Assembly: GCF_004000925.1 (NCBI RefSeq)
Contig: NZ_BIME01000019.1
Coordinates: 1 to 61,719, forward strand
Direction: 5' to 3'
DNA: 61,719 nt
Source of the DNA: Paenibacillus illinoisensis NBRC 15959
GTDB lineage: Bacteria > Bacillota > Bacilli > Paenibacillales > Paenibacillaceae
The notes below the pieces were generated by a model. The model made no database searches, was not told the origin of the DNA, and worked only from the letters and a program-made list of their open reading frames with translations. Positions 52,038-60,927 of this stretch are shown piece by piece (position 1 is the first letter of the stretch; the number at the start of each line of letters is the position of its first letter). A program made the position numbers and the translations under genes.

Positions 52038-52808
52038 TTAACGAAGCAAGGAAAGAACGCCTTGTGGTGCAGAGTTTGCTTGTGCCAACATGGATTGGGA
52101 AGCTTGCAACAAGATGTTATTCTTGGACAGAGCAACCATTTCCTTAGCCATATCTGTATCACGGATACGGGATTCAGCTGCAGTCAAGTTCTCAACAGTA
52201 GTACCCAAGTTGTTGGAAGTGTACTCCAGACGGTTTTGAACAGCACCAAGTTTCGCACGTTCAGTGGATACAGATTTGATAGCCGTTTCAATATCAGTAG
52301 TAGTTTTTGAATTATCTAGACCTGCGAAATCAGTAGTATCAATTGTACCAATAGCAATGTTTGTAGTACCGTTGTCGCTAACGATGATATTAGCACCACC
52401 AGTGATACTCATGCCATTGAATTTCGTAGTAGTCATGATTTGGTCGATTTGACCTCCCAGTTCATCCAACTCTGCATCAATGTTAGCTTTATCTTCTGCT
52501 CCATAAGTTCCGCTCGCTTTTTGAACATTCAGTTCTTTCATACGAGTCAACATGGAGGATACTTCGTTCATCGCACCCTCAGCTGTTTGTACAAAAGAAA
52601 TTCCGTCTTGAGCATTACGTTGTGCTTGCTCCAGACCACGAATTTGGCCACGCATGGACTCGGAGATGGACAAACCAGCAGCATCGTCAGCAGCACGGTT
52701 GATGCGCAAACCAGAAGCCAGTTTCTCCATGTTTTTGCTTGCAGCTGTGTTATTCAAAGTCATGTTACGGTGAGTGTTCAAAGCTGGTACGTTGTGATTG
52801 ATAATCAT
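52038..52808 (-). CDS. hag: Flagellin
   Basis: Filament protein of the flagellum. It has 256 residues, a short flagellin with small variable centre. The N-terminal MIINHNVPALNTHRNM... ASKNMEKLASGLRINRAADDAAGLSISESMRGQIRG pattern and the C-terminal RDTDMAKEMVALSKNNILLQASQSMLAQAN and VLSLLR are the D0/D1 domains. Expression is controlled by a sigma-D promoter and a CsrA hairpin in the leader; GGGAGG precedes the ATG. Lysines could be methylated by the nearby FliB. Confidence 0.97.
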   Translation of the reverse strand: MIINHNVPALNTHRNMTLNNTAASKNMEKLASGLRINRAADDAAGLSISESMRGQIRGLEQAQRNAQDGISFVQTAEGAMNEVSSMLTRMKELNVQKASGTYGAEDKANIDAELDELGGQIDQIMTTTKFNGMSITGGANIIVSDNGTTNIAIGTIDTTDFAGLDNSKTTTDIETAIKSVSTERAKLGAVQNRLEYTSNNLGTTVENLTAAESRIRDTDMAKEMVALSKNNILLQASQSMLAQANSAPQGVLSLLR

Positions 52809-52839
52809 TGTTTATTTCCTCCCTGAAATGGTTATATGC

Positions 52840-52853
52840 CCACATCCATGTGG
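52840..52853 (-). promoter_or_regulatory. CsrA-binding hairpin in the hag leader
   Basis: On the minus strand CCACATGGATGTGG is a perfect stem with GGA at the loop, matching the CsrA consensus core ACAnGGAnGT. It lies 31 bases before the hag ATG; a second GGA lies in the ribosome site CAGGGAGGA. Two such sites are how CsrA blocks hag translation in B. subtilis. Confidence 0.8.
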
Positions 52854-52904
52854 TATTAGCGTCTTCACAGGTCGGCCGCCCTGAGGATTACCGCCTTAAT
52901 ATAT

Positions 52905-52932
52905 ATATCGACGGCATGACATAATTTGTTTA
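52905..52932 (-). promoter_or_regulatory. Sigma-D promoter of hag
   Basis: On the minus strand TAAA (52932-52929) and GTCGATAT (52912-52905, one base from GCCGATAT) are 16 bases apart. It gives a leader of about 90 bases containing the CsrA site. Confidence 0.8.
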
Positions 52933-52999
52933 TAGTAATCTCAACTTTTTTTCTAATTTCTATCTCACATTTTAGGATTGAAGTAACTTTTGAGTAGAA

Positions 53000-53230
53000 T
53001 CATTTGTTTTTCCCAAACTCTTCTATCGATTTTTGCAGTGTTTCCAGATGCATCGCCGCATCTTGATTGTTTTGTTCAATCGCGTCAAGAACTTCCTTAC
53101 GATAGATATCAATATCTCTTGGAGCTGCTATACCAATTTTCACATTCTCTCCATCTACGGATAGCACCGTCAGCACGATATCTTCTGAAATGACAATGGA
53201 TTCACCCTTTTTCCGTGTAAGTACCAGCAC
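53000..53230 (-). CDS. csrA: Translational regulator CsrA
   Basis: RNA-binding dimer that blocks translation of hag. It has 76 residues with a GTG start whose G is shared with the TAG stop of fliW, so the two are tightly coupled. MLVLTRKKGESIVI and GIAAPRDIDIYRKEV are the RNA-contacting strands. Its target hairpin is visible 150 bases downstream in the hag leader. Confidence 0.97.
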   Translation of the reverse strand: MLVLTRKKGESIVISEDIVLTVLSVDGENVKIGIAAPRDIDIYRKEVLDAIEQNNQDAAMHLETLQKSIEEFGKNK

Positions 53231-53679
53231 TAGATGTCACCATCCTTGCTAAGAGAATCTTCATCTTTCCATAATGCATGTTTAGTTGTGTATTCTGTAT
53301 CTTGCAGCACAATCTGTTTGCCTATCTTTTTTTGTTTATTGAAAACAATTGGAGCCAGCAAGTTTGCGGTTGCGTTTCGAATCTCATCGTGTAGTGTGAC
53401 AATACATCGAACTCCTACGTCATCTGGATCTGTTACACCCAAATCTTCTACGTTTTCAGGTGAAAGTTCAAACTCATATTCCGGATGAAAATCAAATGGA
53501 TTAACGGTTACAAAGGCTACTGCCGGTTCTTTAACTGAACTGAAGAGACTGAACACTTCGTCATGCTGCTGCAAATCAAACGTTTTTAGTTCTTCAAATC
53601 CTGGAATTCCTTTAACAAAAGTATATGTTTCTTTTAAGGTCTGCTTTTCAGTTGTACCAGCTTTATTGTCCTGATTCAT
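53230..53679 (-). CDS. fliW: Flagellar assembly factor FliW
   Basis: FliW binds free flagellin or CsrA; when flagellin is secreted, FliW is freed, sequesters CsrA and lets hag be translated. It has 149 residues from the ATG with AGGAGG 9 bases upstream. Family motifs: GIPGFEELKTFDLQ, FVTVNPFDFHPEYEF and NLLAPIVFNKQKKIGKQIVLQDTEY. A terminator lies between flgL and fliW with hardly any room for a promoter, so expression may depend on read-through. Confidence 0.95.
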   Translation of the reverse strand: MNQDNKAGTTEKQTLKETYTFVKGIPGFEELKTFDLQQHDEVFSLFSSVKEPAVAFVTVNPFDFHPEYEFELSPENVEDLGVTDPDDVGVRCIVTLHDEIRNATANLLAPIVFNKQKKIGKQIVLQDTEYTTKHALWKDEDSLSKDGDI

Positions 53680-53706
53680 TTTGTTCACCCTCCTAATTAG
53701 TAAAAA

Positions 53707-53736
53707 AAGCTACGGACTGTTCTCTGTCCATAGCTT
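53707..53736 (-). terminator. Terminator between flgL and fliW
   Basis: AAGCTATGGAC and GTCCGTAGCTT arms (one mismatch-type pair) followed by seven T on the minus strand, only about 18 bases before the fliW leader. Confidence 0.8.
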
Positions 53737-53764
53737 ACGGTGTATCTATGATTAAAATCAAATA

Positions 53765-54673
53765 TTACCTCATAAAGTCCATTAGTGTGGGTTGCATGAT
53801 TTGAGCAGAAGATTTAAGAGCTGCTTCATAAATCGTCTGTGCGGACGAAGCCTGAATCATCAAGCTTGCAACATCAGCGTCCTCAATTTTGGATTGAAGA
53901 GTTGTGAAGTTCAAGCTTTCATCGCTTAAACGATTCTGCACTAATTGAACTCGGTTACTACGAGCACCTACTTCTGATAAGCTGGATTGCATTTTTACTG
54001 ACCTAGATTCTATATTCTGTAACTCTTGCTGTGCAGCAGCCTGATCACCACTTGCCAATGCGGTCGAAAGATTATCAATAACTTTAAATATGTTGTCAGC
54101 TTCACCTTTACCCCCGAAAAAATCTGAGCCGGAAGTGTTAATTTGAAAACTGACCTGCTCACTGATCGAATACATAACGGCTTGGTTATCGGTCTCAACA
54201 TCATAATACTCTGTTACACTAGAGGATAGTTCGTAAGGCTGTTTATCATAAGTTTGTCCGTTAAAGATATACTTTCCGCGAATTTGGGAGTTTCCAATTT
54301 CCGCAAGGTGCTTCTTCAGTTCTTCTACTTCAAGATTAACCGCTTCGAGTCCGTTATCCGGAAGGGTACCATTAGAACCTTGAACAGCCAGCTCCTTTAA
54401 CCTTTTCACTACATCCAAAGCTTGCTGCATATTTGAATCCGTCGCATCCAGCCAGCTAACAGCTGCATCCGTATTGGATTGATACTGCTCATTAGCCGCG
54501 AGCTCTGCACGGTAACGGAGCGCGTAAGTCACTCCGACTGGATCGTCAGAAGGTTTATTGATTTTGCGCCCAGTGGAAATCTGGTTGGACATGTTATCCA
54601 TTCGGTTCAGGTTGCGGTTCAGGTTACTGAGCATCTGAGTGCTCATCATCCCTGAGGTTACGCGAATAGCCAT
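53765..54673 (-). CDS. flgL: Hook-filament junction protein FlgL
   Basis: Second junction protein (HAP3) between hook and filament. It has 302 residues. N-terminal MAIRVTSGMMSTQMLSNLNRNLNRM and NQISTGRKINKPSDDPVG, C-terminal KIEDADVASLMIQASSAQTIYEAAL and MQPTLMDFMR are flagellin-like ends. It follows flgK by 23 bases. In B. subtilis yviE lies between flgL and fliW; here it is absent. Confidence 0.95.
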   Translation of the reverse strand: MAIRVTSGMMSTQMLSNLNRNLNRMDNMSNQISTGRKINKPSDDPVGVTYALRYRAELAANEQYQSNTDAAVSWLDATDSNMQQALDVVKRLKELAVQGSNGTLPDNGLEAVNLEVEELKKHLAEIGNSQIRGKYIFNGQTYDKQPYELSSSVTEYYDVETDNQAVMYSISEQVSFQINTSGSDFFGGKGEADNIFKVIDNLSTALASGDQAAAQQELQNIESRSVKMQSSLSEVGARSNRVQLVQNRLSDESLNFTTLQSKIEDADVASLMIQASSAQTIYEAALKSSAQIMQPTLMDFMR

Positions 54674-54696
54674 TATTGGTTACTCCTCTCTATTTC

Positions 54697-56259
54697 TTAG
54701 CGACCGACTACACCAGTGCTGTTAATCAGTTTATTTAGCAATTCATCATAGGCAGTCATGAATCGGGCAGCTGCACTATACGCGTGCTGGAATTTGATTA
54801 GGTTACTCATCTCTTCATCGAGTGATACGCCACTTACGGATTGGCGATTCAAGTCAACCTGCTCCGTGAGGAGTTGAGCATTTTGTGCCTGACGGTTAGC
54901 TTCTTGGGTCTGGACACCAAGTTGTCCTACAATTGCGCCAAAAAAATCATCTACCGTAGTCGGTTTGGACAGTCCAGTACCAAAATCGAATTTTATATCT
55001 TTTAATCCAGCCATGGCCAGTGCCAAGCTGTTATTCCCCAGAACTACACTCTCACCTGTACCTGTTCCCGTTGTACGCATCGAAGTTGCAATGTTATTTG
55101 GATCATTCTGAATATCCGTACTTAAGGTAATGTTCCCAGCCGTGATCGTTCCTGAGCCATCTTTGGTTGTAAAGAAGTCTCCACCTGCTGTTGGTGTGTT
55201 ACCACTAAGCGTATAACCCAGTTTGTGTAGTCCATTAATCCCTTGAACCGTCACTTTCAAATCAGATGTTAGCGTTCTATTGTTATTGGCATCGGAATAA
55301 GTCACGTTGTTGAAAACCGTACCGCTAGGCAATACGGATCCAGCAGGAATGGTAATCTCAATATCCCCGGTTGCGAGCGTATTCGCCAGCTGATCGATCT
55401 GGTTGCGATAGTCTGCCACATATTGATCACGGGAGTGAATCATTCCGTAAACTTCGCCACCCGTTAGCGTTCCCGCTTGATAGGCGTTCTCCAAAATATC
55501 AGCTGTTACAGGAACAACTGCTGCTCCGGTAACGGCTACTTGGCCTGCAATCGTTACCTGGTAGCCGCTATCCAGTTCTGTTATCTGAACGCCAGCAATC
55601 TTGGACAGCTGGTCTACTGCATAATCGCGTTGGTCACGTAAGTCATTGGCATTGTCCCCAAGCTGCTCCACTTTTACAATGTTGTTATTCAGATCCGCGA
55701 TGGACTGCAGATATGAGTTAATTTCGGTTGTTTTTAATGAAACGTTGTTGGTCAGATCGTTAGTCAGTGCATCCAATTGGAGACTGATCTGATTCAAACC
55801 ATCTGTTAGCGCTAACGTTGTTTCCTTCACGATCTTGCGGTTAGTAACATCCTGCGGGTCTTGGCTAAGATCGGACCAGGAGTTCCAAAAGTTATTCAGA
55901 ACGGTACGAATCCCCGTATCCGAAGGCTCATTCATAATCGTCTCGAGCTTTTCCAGTGTGCTGTTCCGGATTGTCCAGCCTCCAAGTGATGTATTTTCAT
56001 TACGGAACTGGCCATCCAGAAAAGATTCACGCACACGCATAATGGAGTTAAACTCAACCCCTGTTCCAAGCTGACCTGGAGATGTCGTGCGATAAAAGGC
56101 CACAGCGTCAATCGGATCTGCCGCAGTCATGTTAACGACTTGACGCGAATAACCCGGTGTATTTGCATTGGCAACGTTATGTCCTGTAGTGTTCAAAGCG
56201 GCGGTTTGCGTAATTAAACTGCGTTTGGCCGTTTCAATTGAATGGAATGTTGAAGCCAT
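54697..56259 (-). CDS. flgK: Hook-filament junction protein FlgK
   Basis: First junction protein (HAP1). It has 520 residues. N-terminal FHSIETAKRSLITQTAALNTTGHNVANANTPGYSRQ is typical of axial proteins; the C-terminal VSLDEEMSNLIKFQHAYSAAARFMTAYDELLNKLIN is the conserved D0. GGGGG lies 9 bases before the ATG. It is preceded by its chaperone gene flgN. Confidence 0.95.
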   Translation of the reverse strand: MASTFHSIETAKRSLITQTAALNTTGHNVANANTPGYSRQVVNMTAADPIDAVAFYRTTSPGQLGTGVEFNSIMRVRESFLDGQFRNENTSLGGWTIRNSTLEKLETIMNEPSDTGIRTVLNNFWNSWSDLSQDPQDVTNRKIVKETTLALTDGLNQISLQLDALTNDLTNNVSLKTTEINSYLQSIADLNNNIVKVEQLGDNANDLRDQRDYAVDQLSKIAGVQITELDSGYQVTIAGQVAVTGAAVVPVTADILENAYQAGTLTGGEVYGMIHSRDQYVADYRNQIDQLANTLATGDIEITIPAGSVLPSGTVFNNVTYSDANNNRTLTSDLKVTVQGINGLHKLGYTLSGNTPTAGGDFFTTKDGSGTITAGNITLSTDIQNDPNNIATSMRTTGTGTGESVVLGNNSLALAMAGLKDIKFDFGTGLSKPTTVDDFFGAIVGQLGVQTQEANRQAQNAQLLTEQVDLNRQSVSGVSLDEEMSNLIKFQHAYSAAARFMTAYDELLNKLINSTGVVGR

Positions 56260-56277
56260 GTTGTTTTTCCCCCATTA

Positions 56278-56778
56278 TTAAGCCCGAGTATCAAAGAGTC
56301 CGGAGCGAGCCATACCGTAAGGCTTCTCTGAAGGATTCTGATAAGTGGCCTCTGATTCAGAATGAAATGACATTGTCTCAATAAAGAAGTCGATGTACGA
56401 TAGTGACTGTTTGATCAGCTGTTGGTTGGCTTCATTCAGAAACTTCACCTTTTGCAGCACATCCGTTAATGAGGTTTGAGCCTGGAGAAGCTTCTTCTTC
56501 TCAGCCGCATCAAAAACGAGTCTCATTAGCTCACTAATCGTTAGATTCAGTTTCGACTTGATGCCACGTTCCTCCAGGAACTGATGGACGGCCTGAAGTC
56601 TCTGCTGCTCGATCAATTCAATTTTTTTAGCCAATTTGGATTCTTGATTGATCAGAGCGATCAGTGTCTCGACTTTGTTGGCCACAACCGCTTCCTTCTT
56701 TTGTTCTCCCAATACCAGCATATCCTCATGTGCGGCTTGCAGCTGTTCAAGTACATCGATTATTGATTCAATTGCCAT
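56278..56778 (-). CDS. flgN: FlgN-family export chaperone
   Basis: This 166-residue, all-helical protein (YvyG in B. subtilis) has long heptad-like segments (about 5-60 and 75-130). FlgN binds the C-termini of FlgK and FlgL for export; both genes follow directly. AGGAGG 4-6 bases before the ATG. Confidence 0.88.
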   Translation of the reverse strand: MAIESIIDVLEQLQAAHEDMLVLGEQKKEAVVANKVETLIALINQESKLAKKIELIEQQRLQAVHQFLEERGIKSKLNLTISELMRLVFDAAEKKKLLQAQTSLTDVLQKVKFLNEANQQLIKQSLSYIDFFIETMSFHSESEATYQNPSEKPYGMARSGLFDTRA

Positions 56779-56786
56779 GTGTCCTC

Positions 56787-57071
56787 CTATTGATTAGGGA
56801 AGTTCTTAAAGTATGGAGCGAGCTTCTCAGCGAGCTTCTGGCTGTCTACTTGATACGTTCCCGAATTTACCTGTTCCTTCAATTCCTGAATGCGCTGCGT
56901 ACGTGCTGCATCCTGTGTACGACTTTGATCTTCAAGCATCTTCATCGCCTCCGGAGAAATGGATACTTCGTCCTTACGGCGGCTTTTCTTAGCGTCAGCC
57001 TGCTGATTGGATTCAATGTTCCTTTGGTAGGAGTTAATAGCACCAATTCTATTCGGTTCATTGATTTTCAT
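56787..57071 (-). CDS. flgM: Anti-sigma factor FlgM
   Basis: FlgM binds sigma-D (SigD/FliA) and is exported when the hook is complete, releasing late gene expression. It has 94 residues. DEVSISPEAMKMLEDQ and the C-terminal RIQELKEQVNSGTYQVDSQKLAEKLA are the conserved sigma-binding parts. It sits 8 bases before flgN and after the yvyF terminator. The sigma-D promoters before hag, flaG and fliB are the expected targets of this switch. Confidence 0.94.
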   Translation of the reverse strand: MKINEPNRIGAINSYQRNIESNQQADAKKSRRKDEVSISPEAMKMLEDQSRTQDAARTQRIQELKEQVNSGTYQVDSQKLAEKLAPYFKNFPNQ

Positions 57072-57145
57072 ACGAACTACACTTCCTTCGCCTTTGGATT
57101 TTTACATTATCTTTATCATAGCGAACAATTCGGATAATAAAAAAA

Positions 57146-57173
57146 ACCGATAATCTTTAATAAGTTTATCGGT
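57146..57173 (-). terminator. Terminator after yvyF
   Basis: ACCGATAA / TTATCGGT arms and eight T on the minus strand. Confidence 0.9.
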
Positions 57174-57222
57174 ACGTTCTAAAACATTTGTTATAGCAGG
57201 AACTGCATTTAAGCCCTCGTTC

Positions 57223-57630
57223 CTATGAATCCCGCAGTTTGTCGACAGCATTGTAGGCTCGTCCGCCTATATTGCCATTATCCTTCTGACCTACCTCACG
57301 TGCTGCCCCAGCCAAGTCTTTCGTTAAGCGATTACGGCATGAGTCACACATATGCCCTTCCCGGATTAGCGTTCCACATACCTCACAAGGATACATCATA
57401 TTCGGGGCGTTTTCGATGGAAATCCGTCCCTCCCGGATGAACTTGGTGATCTGCTTGATGGAAATCTCCGTTGCATCCGATAGTTCCTGTATGTTAGTGC
57501 CTTTATTTTCCCGCAAATAATCTACGCAAGTCTGATATTCCTGTTCTATTTCCTTAATGCAATTCGAGCAAACATCCCGAAAATTCAATGCATATAATCT
57601 ACCACAGCGAGGACAATTACCCAGATTCAT
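57223..57630 (-). CDS. yvyF: Flagellar-region protein YvyF
   Basis: This 135-residue protein has four Cys pairs: CPRCG (residues 5-9), CSNC, CEVCG and CDSC, so two zinc ribbons. Between them is a small winged-helix-like segment (NIQELSDATEISIKQITKFIREGRI). The family (TIGR03826) is found between the comF and flgM genes in Bacillales; its action is not well defined. Confidence 0.93.
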   Translation of the reverse strand: MNLGNCPRCGRLYALNFRDVCSNCIKEIEQEYQTCVDYLRENKGTNIQELSDATEISIKQITKFIREGRISIENAPNMMYPCEVCGTLIREGHMCDSCRNRLTKDLAGAAREVGQKDNGNIGGRAYNAVDKLRDS

Positions 57631-57890
57631 CGCTCAAACGCCCCTCTCAAACTTCCTCATTCCGATGGATAATACCTATACATTACCTTATTTTCTCGCA
57701 CCAAGTCCATAGTCTATTTGCGCATCAAGAGGAGCAAGAATGCGTACATACGCAAATTTTCAGAAAATATTTTATGGCTATAATTGAATAATTCCTATAA
57801 TTTCCTCATTGTGAAAAAGGTTTTTTCTTTTATTTCATGATAATCTATTACATCTCTAAAATTCAAACTCTCCTGTAATCTTAAATATTG

Positions 57891-58925
57891 CTATGATCGC
57901 GCTAATGTGAGTGTATAGATCTCTACTGGAATGTCACCTGTGACAGCTGCATTTAAAATAACCTTACCACACGCGTCCATGGTGCTGCCCGTTGTGTAAA
58001 TATCATCGATTAATAACAATTTAAGTGGACAAGAATGTTCTCTAGCAGAATTAGATTCTGCTTTGCCTATGTATAGGTCCCTTAAAGTATCCATTATGCC
58101 GGGGCTTATTGAAAAAGCTTCCTTCATCGTCTCAATCCGTTCGCCACGTGTCTTGAAGCTCTGCTTCGTGGTGTTGATCCGGCGCTGCAGCAGATCAACT
58201 ACGGGTAGACGGCAGGCTGCGGCGAGTCCGGAAGCGAGCCGCTCGGCCTGGTTGAAGCCGCGCTCGGCAAGGCGCTCGTTGCTGACGGGGACGTAAGTCA
58301 CCACGTCAGGCCGCCATCGCGGCTTGGGGCTTGGGAGCAGCGACTTCGGTTGGCGTGTCGCTGCTTGAGGGTTGGCGCGGACGGCTGTTGATGCGTGTGC
58401 GCCAGGCGATTGAACTCGCGCGTAAGTTGACGCGCGCGGATTCGGTGGATGTATGCTGGCATCCACCGGAGGTAGAGCAGAGGTGGCGAGATGAGCCACG
58501 GAAGCTTGGGTTTCTTTTGCCGCTACCAAACTCAGTTCTTCACTCATGGCTTGAAAGGCTTGAATGAGAAGTGACGTTAACAGCTGTGCGTAGCGCTCGT
58601 GGCCCCTGAATTTGTACATGCCGATCCATTCTTTCATAAGAGCATTGTATTGGACGGCACTGCGGTTGCAGATAAACGAACGATTGGCCATATGTGGGCG
58701 GATGCAGTCCGGACAACCGATAGCACGACCACAACGCAGACAGCGGATGGAGCGAATCCATGGGATCTGCTGAGCGCATCGTGTGCAAATCCCCGGGTAG
58801 GTTGGAGACAGTACGGCACGAGTGCCACAGGTCAGGCAGGTTGCCCCAGGTGGAGCAAACAGGTTATGTAGGCGATGCGTCAGTTGGTGAACAAAGTCAG
58901 ATATGTTGTTAAGCGGATTAAACAT
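57891..58925 (-). CDS. comFC: Competence protein ComFC, phosphoribosyltransferase family
   Basis: ComFC is needed for DNA uptake. At 344 residues it is about 100 longer than usual. The N-terminal zinc finger (CLTCG, CTRC, CLRCG, CPDC within 1-75) is followed by YKFRGHERYAQLLTSLL; the C-terminal phosphoribosyltransferase domain has VSNERLAERGFNQAE and the PRPP loop LLLIDDIYTTGSTMD. Between them, about 125-200, lies a Pro/Ala/Ser-rich insertion (LPPVDASIHPPNPRAS) that looks disordered and whose DNA is GC-rich. It lies 30 bases after comFA. Confidence 0.9.
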   Translation of the reverse strand: MFNPLNNISDFVHQLTHRLHNLFAPPGATCLTCGTRAVLSPTYPGICTRCAQQIPWIRSIRCLRCGRAIGCPDCIRPHMANRSFICNRSAVQYNALMKEWIGMYKFRGHERYAQLLTSLLIQAFQAMSEELSLVAAKETQASVAHLATSALPPVDASIHPPNPRASTYARVQSPGAHASTAVRANPQAATRQPKSLLPSPKPRWRPDVVTYVPVSNERLAERGFNQAERLASGLAAACRLPVVDLLQRRINTTKQSFKTRGERIETMKEAFSISPGIMDTLRDLYIGKAESNSAREHSCPLKLLLIDDIYTTGSTMDACGKVILNAAVTGDIPVEIYTLTLARS

Positions 58926-58955
58926 GATGCCAGCACCTCCTTGAATGGAGTGAAT

Positions 58956-60845
58956 TTAAGATTGGTTCTGCTCGTGCAGGTAGCCCTTGCGATGTGCAAT
59001 GGTGTTCATTTTCCGGATCTGTGCCACTGCCTTGACCTGAGAACGGGTGCGCCGGGAGGATGCAAAGACGACTCTGCCTGCCGGATCATCCATGGAACGC
59101 CCTGCTCTGCCCGCCATCTGTACCAGTGAAGCCTCATCGAAGAGTCCATTATCTGCATCCAAAATAAATACATCGCTGCGCGGAATGGTCACTCCCCGCT
59201 CCAGAATGGTGGTCGTTACCAACAGACGGATGTCTCGTTCGCGGAATGACATGACTTTACTTGCCCGGTCCGTATCTTGGGATGAAGTCCCTTGGATATG
59301 GATTTTGGGGAATATGCCCCGCATCAGGTTAACAAATGCCTCAATCTGGGCAATGCGCGTTACAAATACAAACACCTGGGCATCACGCTGCAAGGAGGTT
59401 TGGATGCTATTCTTCAGGGCAGCGGGAAGGCTCCGTTTTTTAATACATTCAGCAACAGTCGGTATCTTGATCAACTGCGGAACGGGCAGAGGATAGCGGT
59501 GAAAGCGTACCGGTACCCTAGCATGAGCAAGTTTCCGCTGTGATACTTCTTTTTGCAGCCGGGCTGGCGGGGTAGCAGACAGATATATGAAATTCCCATC
59601 CGGCTTGCAGGAAGCTGCCGCGGCATGAGCGAGCATGGGATCATTGTGATAGGGAAAGGCGTCGAGCTCATCAATGATGACCAGATCGAATCCTTGGTAA
59701 AAACGCATCAACTGATGCGTAGTGGCTAGGGTGAGCTGTGCGTCTTTCCACCGCTCGGTACTGCCTCCGTATAAGGTGGCCAGCGTAACGTCAGGAAAGG
59801 CTTTGGCCAGCCGGGGCGCAAGCTCCAACACCACGTCTCTACGCGGCGTTGCTACAAGCGCTCGCCCGCCACGCTCCAGTGTATGCTGGAGCAGCGGGAA
59901 GATCATCTCGGTCTTGCCGGCCCCGGTCACGGCCCACAGCAAGAACCGCCCCGGCCCCTCCTCTGCGGAGGTAGGCCGGGCCAAATACGCCAGCGCCGCA
60001 GTAGCTGCCGCGCTCTGCGCTGCGCTAAGCCCCCACCGGGCGAGCCCGCCGCCGGTGGCAAGAGCGGCCGTGCCCCGCACGGCCGCAGGCGCTGTGCTGC
60101 GCAGCAGCAGCGCACAGGCACGGCTGCGCCCCAATGCGAGGCATGCCTCGCAGTAGGCGCACGCCGCCAGGCCGCAGGCAGCGCAGGGCACGCGCTGCCT
60201 GGCAACGCTGCCGCACCGGCGGCAGCGGGGCGCGCCTTGCGCGCTGAGCCACGCGGGCTGGCGGCGCGTGGGCAGTTCCAGGGCGGCTGTGATGCTCAGC
60301 CGCCCGTGCAAACGCGCGAGCTGCGCAGCCGCGCGCCAGGAGGCCAGCTGCGGGACGGTGTCCGCCAGCAATTGGCGGCCGCGAAGCCGCTCAGCAAGCA
60401 GAGCTGCGCCCTGCTCCAGCTGAGCCCACCCTTCGGCGGGATAAGCAATAGGCATCCCGCCCACCCCAGCTCCCCTGAAGGCAGCAGCAATCCCACTTGT
60501 CCCAGCCCTACGTTCAGCTGCAGCTATCCCCGCTTCTCCCCCCAAACCTGCACCTTCTTTTCTGGCTGCTTGTTCTCCCGACAGCTTGTCATACTCCTCC
60601 ACTTTACGGCGCGTATATGCCAGCCAATGTCTCTCATTCCACTGATCCATTCCGCGCTCTGGCTCAAAATGTTCAACCAGCCATGACGCCTGACTTAGCG
60701 GCAACGCTTCATCCAACAACAACCAGCTAAGCACCTGCTGACCACTCACACCTTCCAACCACCAAGTGACATCCACCCGCAGATCCAAGGACAATAGCAT
60801 GTTCCACCTATCCCTGACTCGGCACACATAGAGCGCAACTCTCAT
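58956..60845 (-). CDS. comFA: Competence helicase ComFA
   Basis: ComFA is the ssDNA-stimulated ATPase that helps pull DNA into the cell during transformation. It has 629 residues, longer than the B. subtilis protein (about 460). The extra is at the N-terminus, about 1-200, partly Ala/Gly-rich. A zinc cluster (C208, C211, C221, C224, C232, C235) is followed by Walker A VTGAGKTEM (306-314), DELD box (VIIDELDAFPY), LSATPP and motif VI QMAGRAGRS. AGGAGG precedes the ATG. DNA at about 59900-60450 is strikingly GC-rich compared with the flanks. Confidence 0.92.
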   Translation of the reverse strand: MRVALYVCRVRDRWNMLLSLDLRVDVTWWLEGVSGQQVLSWLLLDEALPLSQASWLVEHFEPERGMDQWNERHWLAYTRRKVEEYDKLSGEQAARKEGAGLGGEAGIAAAERRAGTSGIAAAFRGAGVGGMPIAYPAEGWAQLEQGAALLAERLRGRQLLADTVPQLASWRAAAQLARLHGRLSITAALELPTRRQPAWLSAQGAPRCRRCGSVARQRVPCAACGLAACAYCEACLALGRSRACALLLRSTAPAAVRGTAALATGGGLARWGLSAAQSAAATAALAYLARPTSAEEGPGRFLLWAVTGAGKTEMIFPLLQHTLERGGRALVATPRRDVVLELAPRLAKAFPDVTLATLYGGSTERWKDAQLTLATTHQLMRFYQGFDLVIIDELDAFPYHNDPMLAHAAAASCKPDGNFIYLSATPPARLQKEVSQRKLAHARVPVRFHRYPLPVPQLIKIPTVAECIKKRSLPAALKNSIQTSLQRDAQVFVFVTRIAQIEAFVNLMRGIFPKIHIQGTSSQDTDRASKVMSFRERDIRLLVTTTILERGVTIPRSDVFILDADNGLFDEASLVQMAGRAGRSMDDPAGRVVFASSRRTRSQVKAVAQIRKMNTIAHRKGYLHEQNQS

Positions 60846-60889
60846 CCCATCTCCTCCTCAAACTGAACTTCCATTTGAACGCAAAAAAA

Positions 60890-60927
60890 AGCACACGCTT
60901 ACCCGGCTTTCTGCCGGAGCATGTGCT
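60890..60927 (-). terminator. Terminator upstream of comFA
   Basis: On the minus strand AGCACATGC / GCGTGTGCT with inner CCGGC/GCCGG form a long hairpin ending in eight T. It would stop transcription coming from the right before comFA. Confidence 0.85.

Noticed and set aside
59883..60686. 267-codon plus-strand ORF opposite comFA
   Set aside because: Long only because the DNA is GC-rich and stop codons are rare; low-complexity Ala/Arg/Gly protein.
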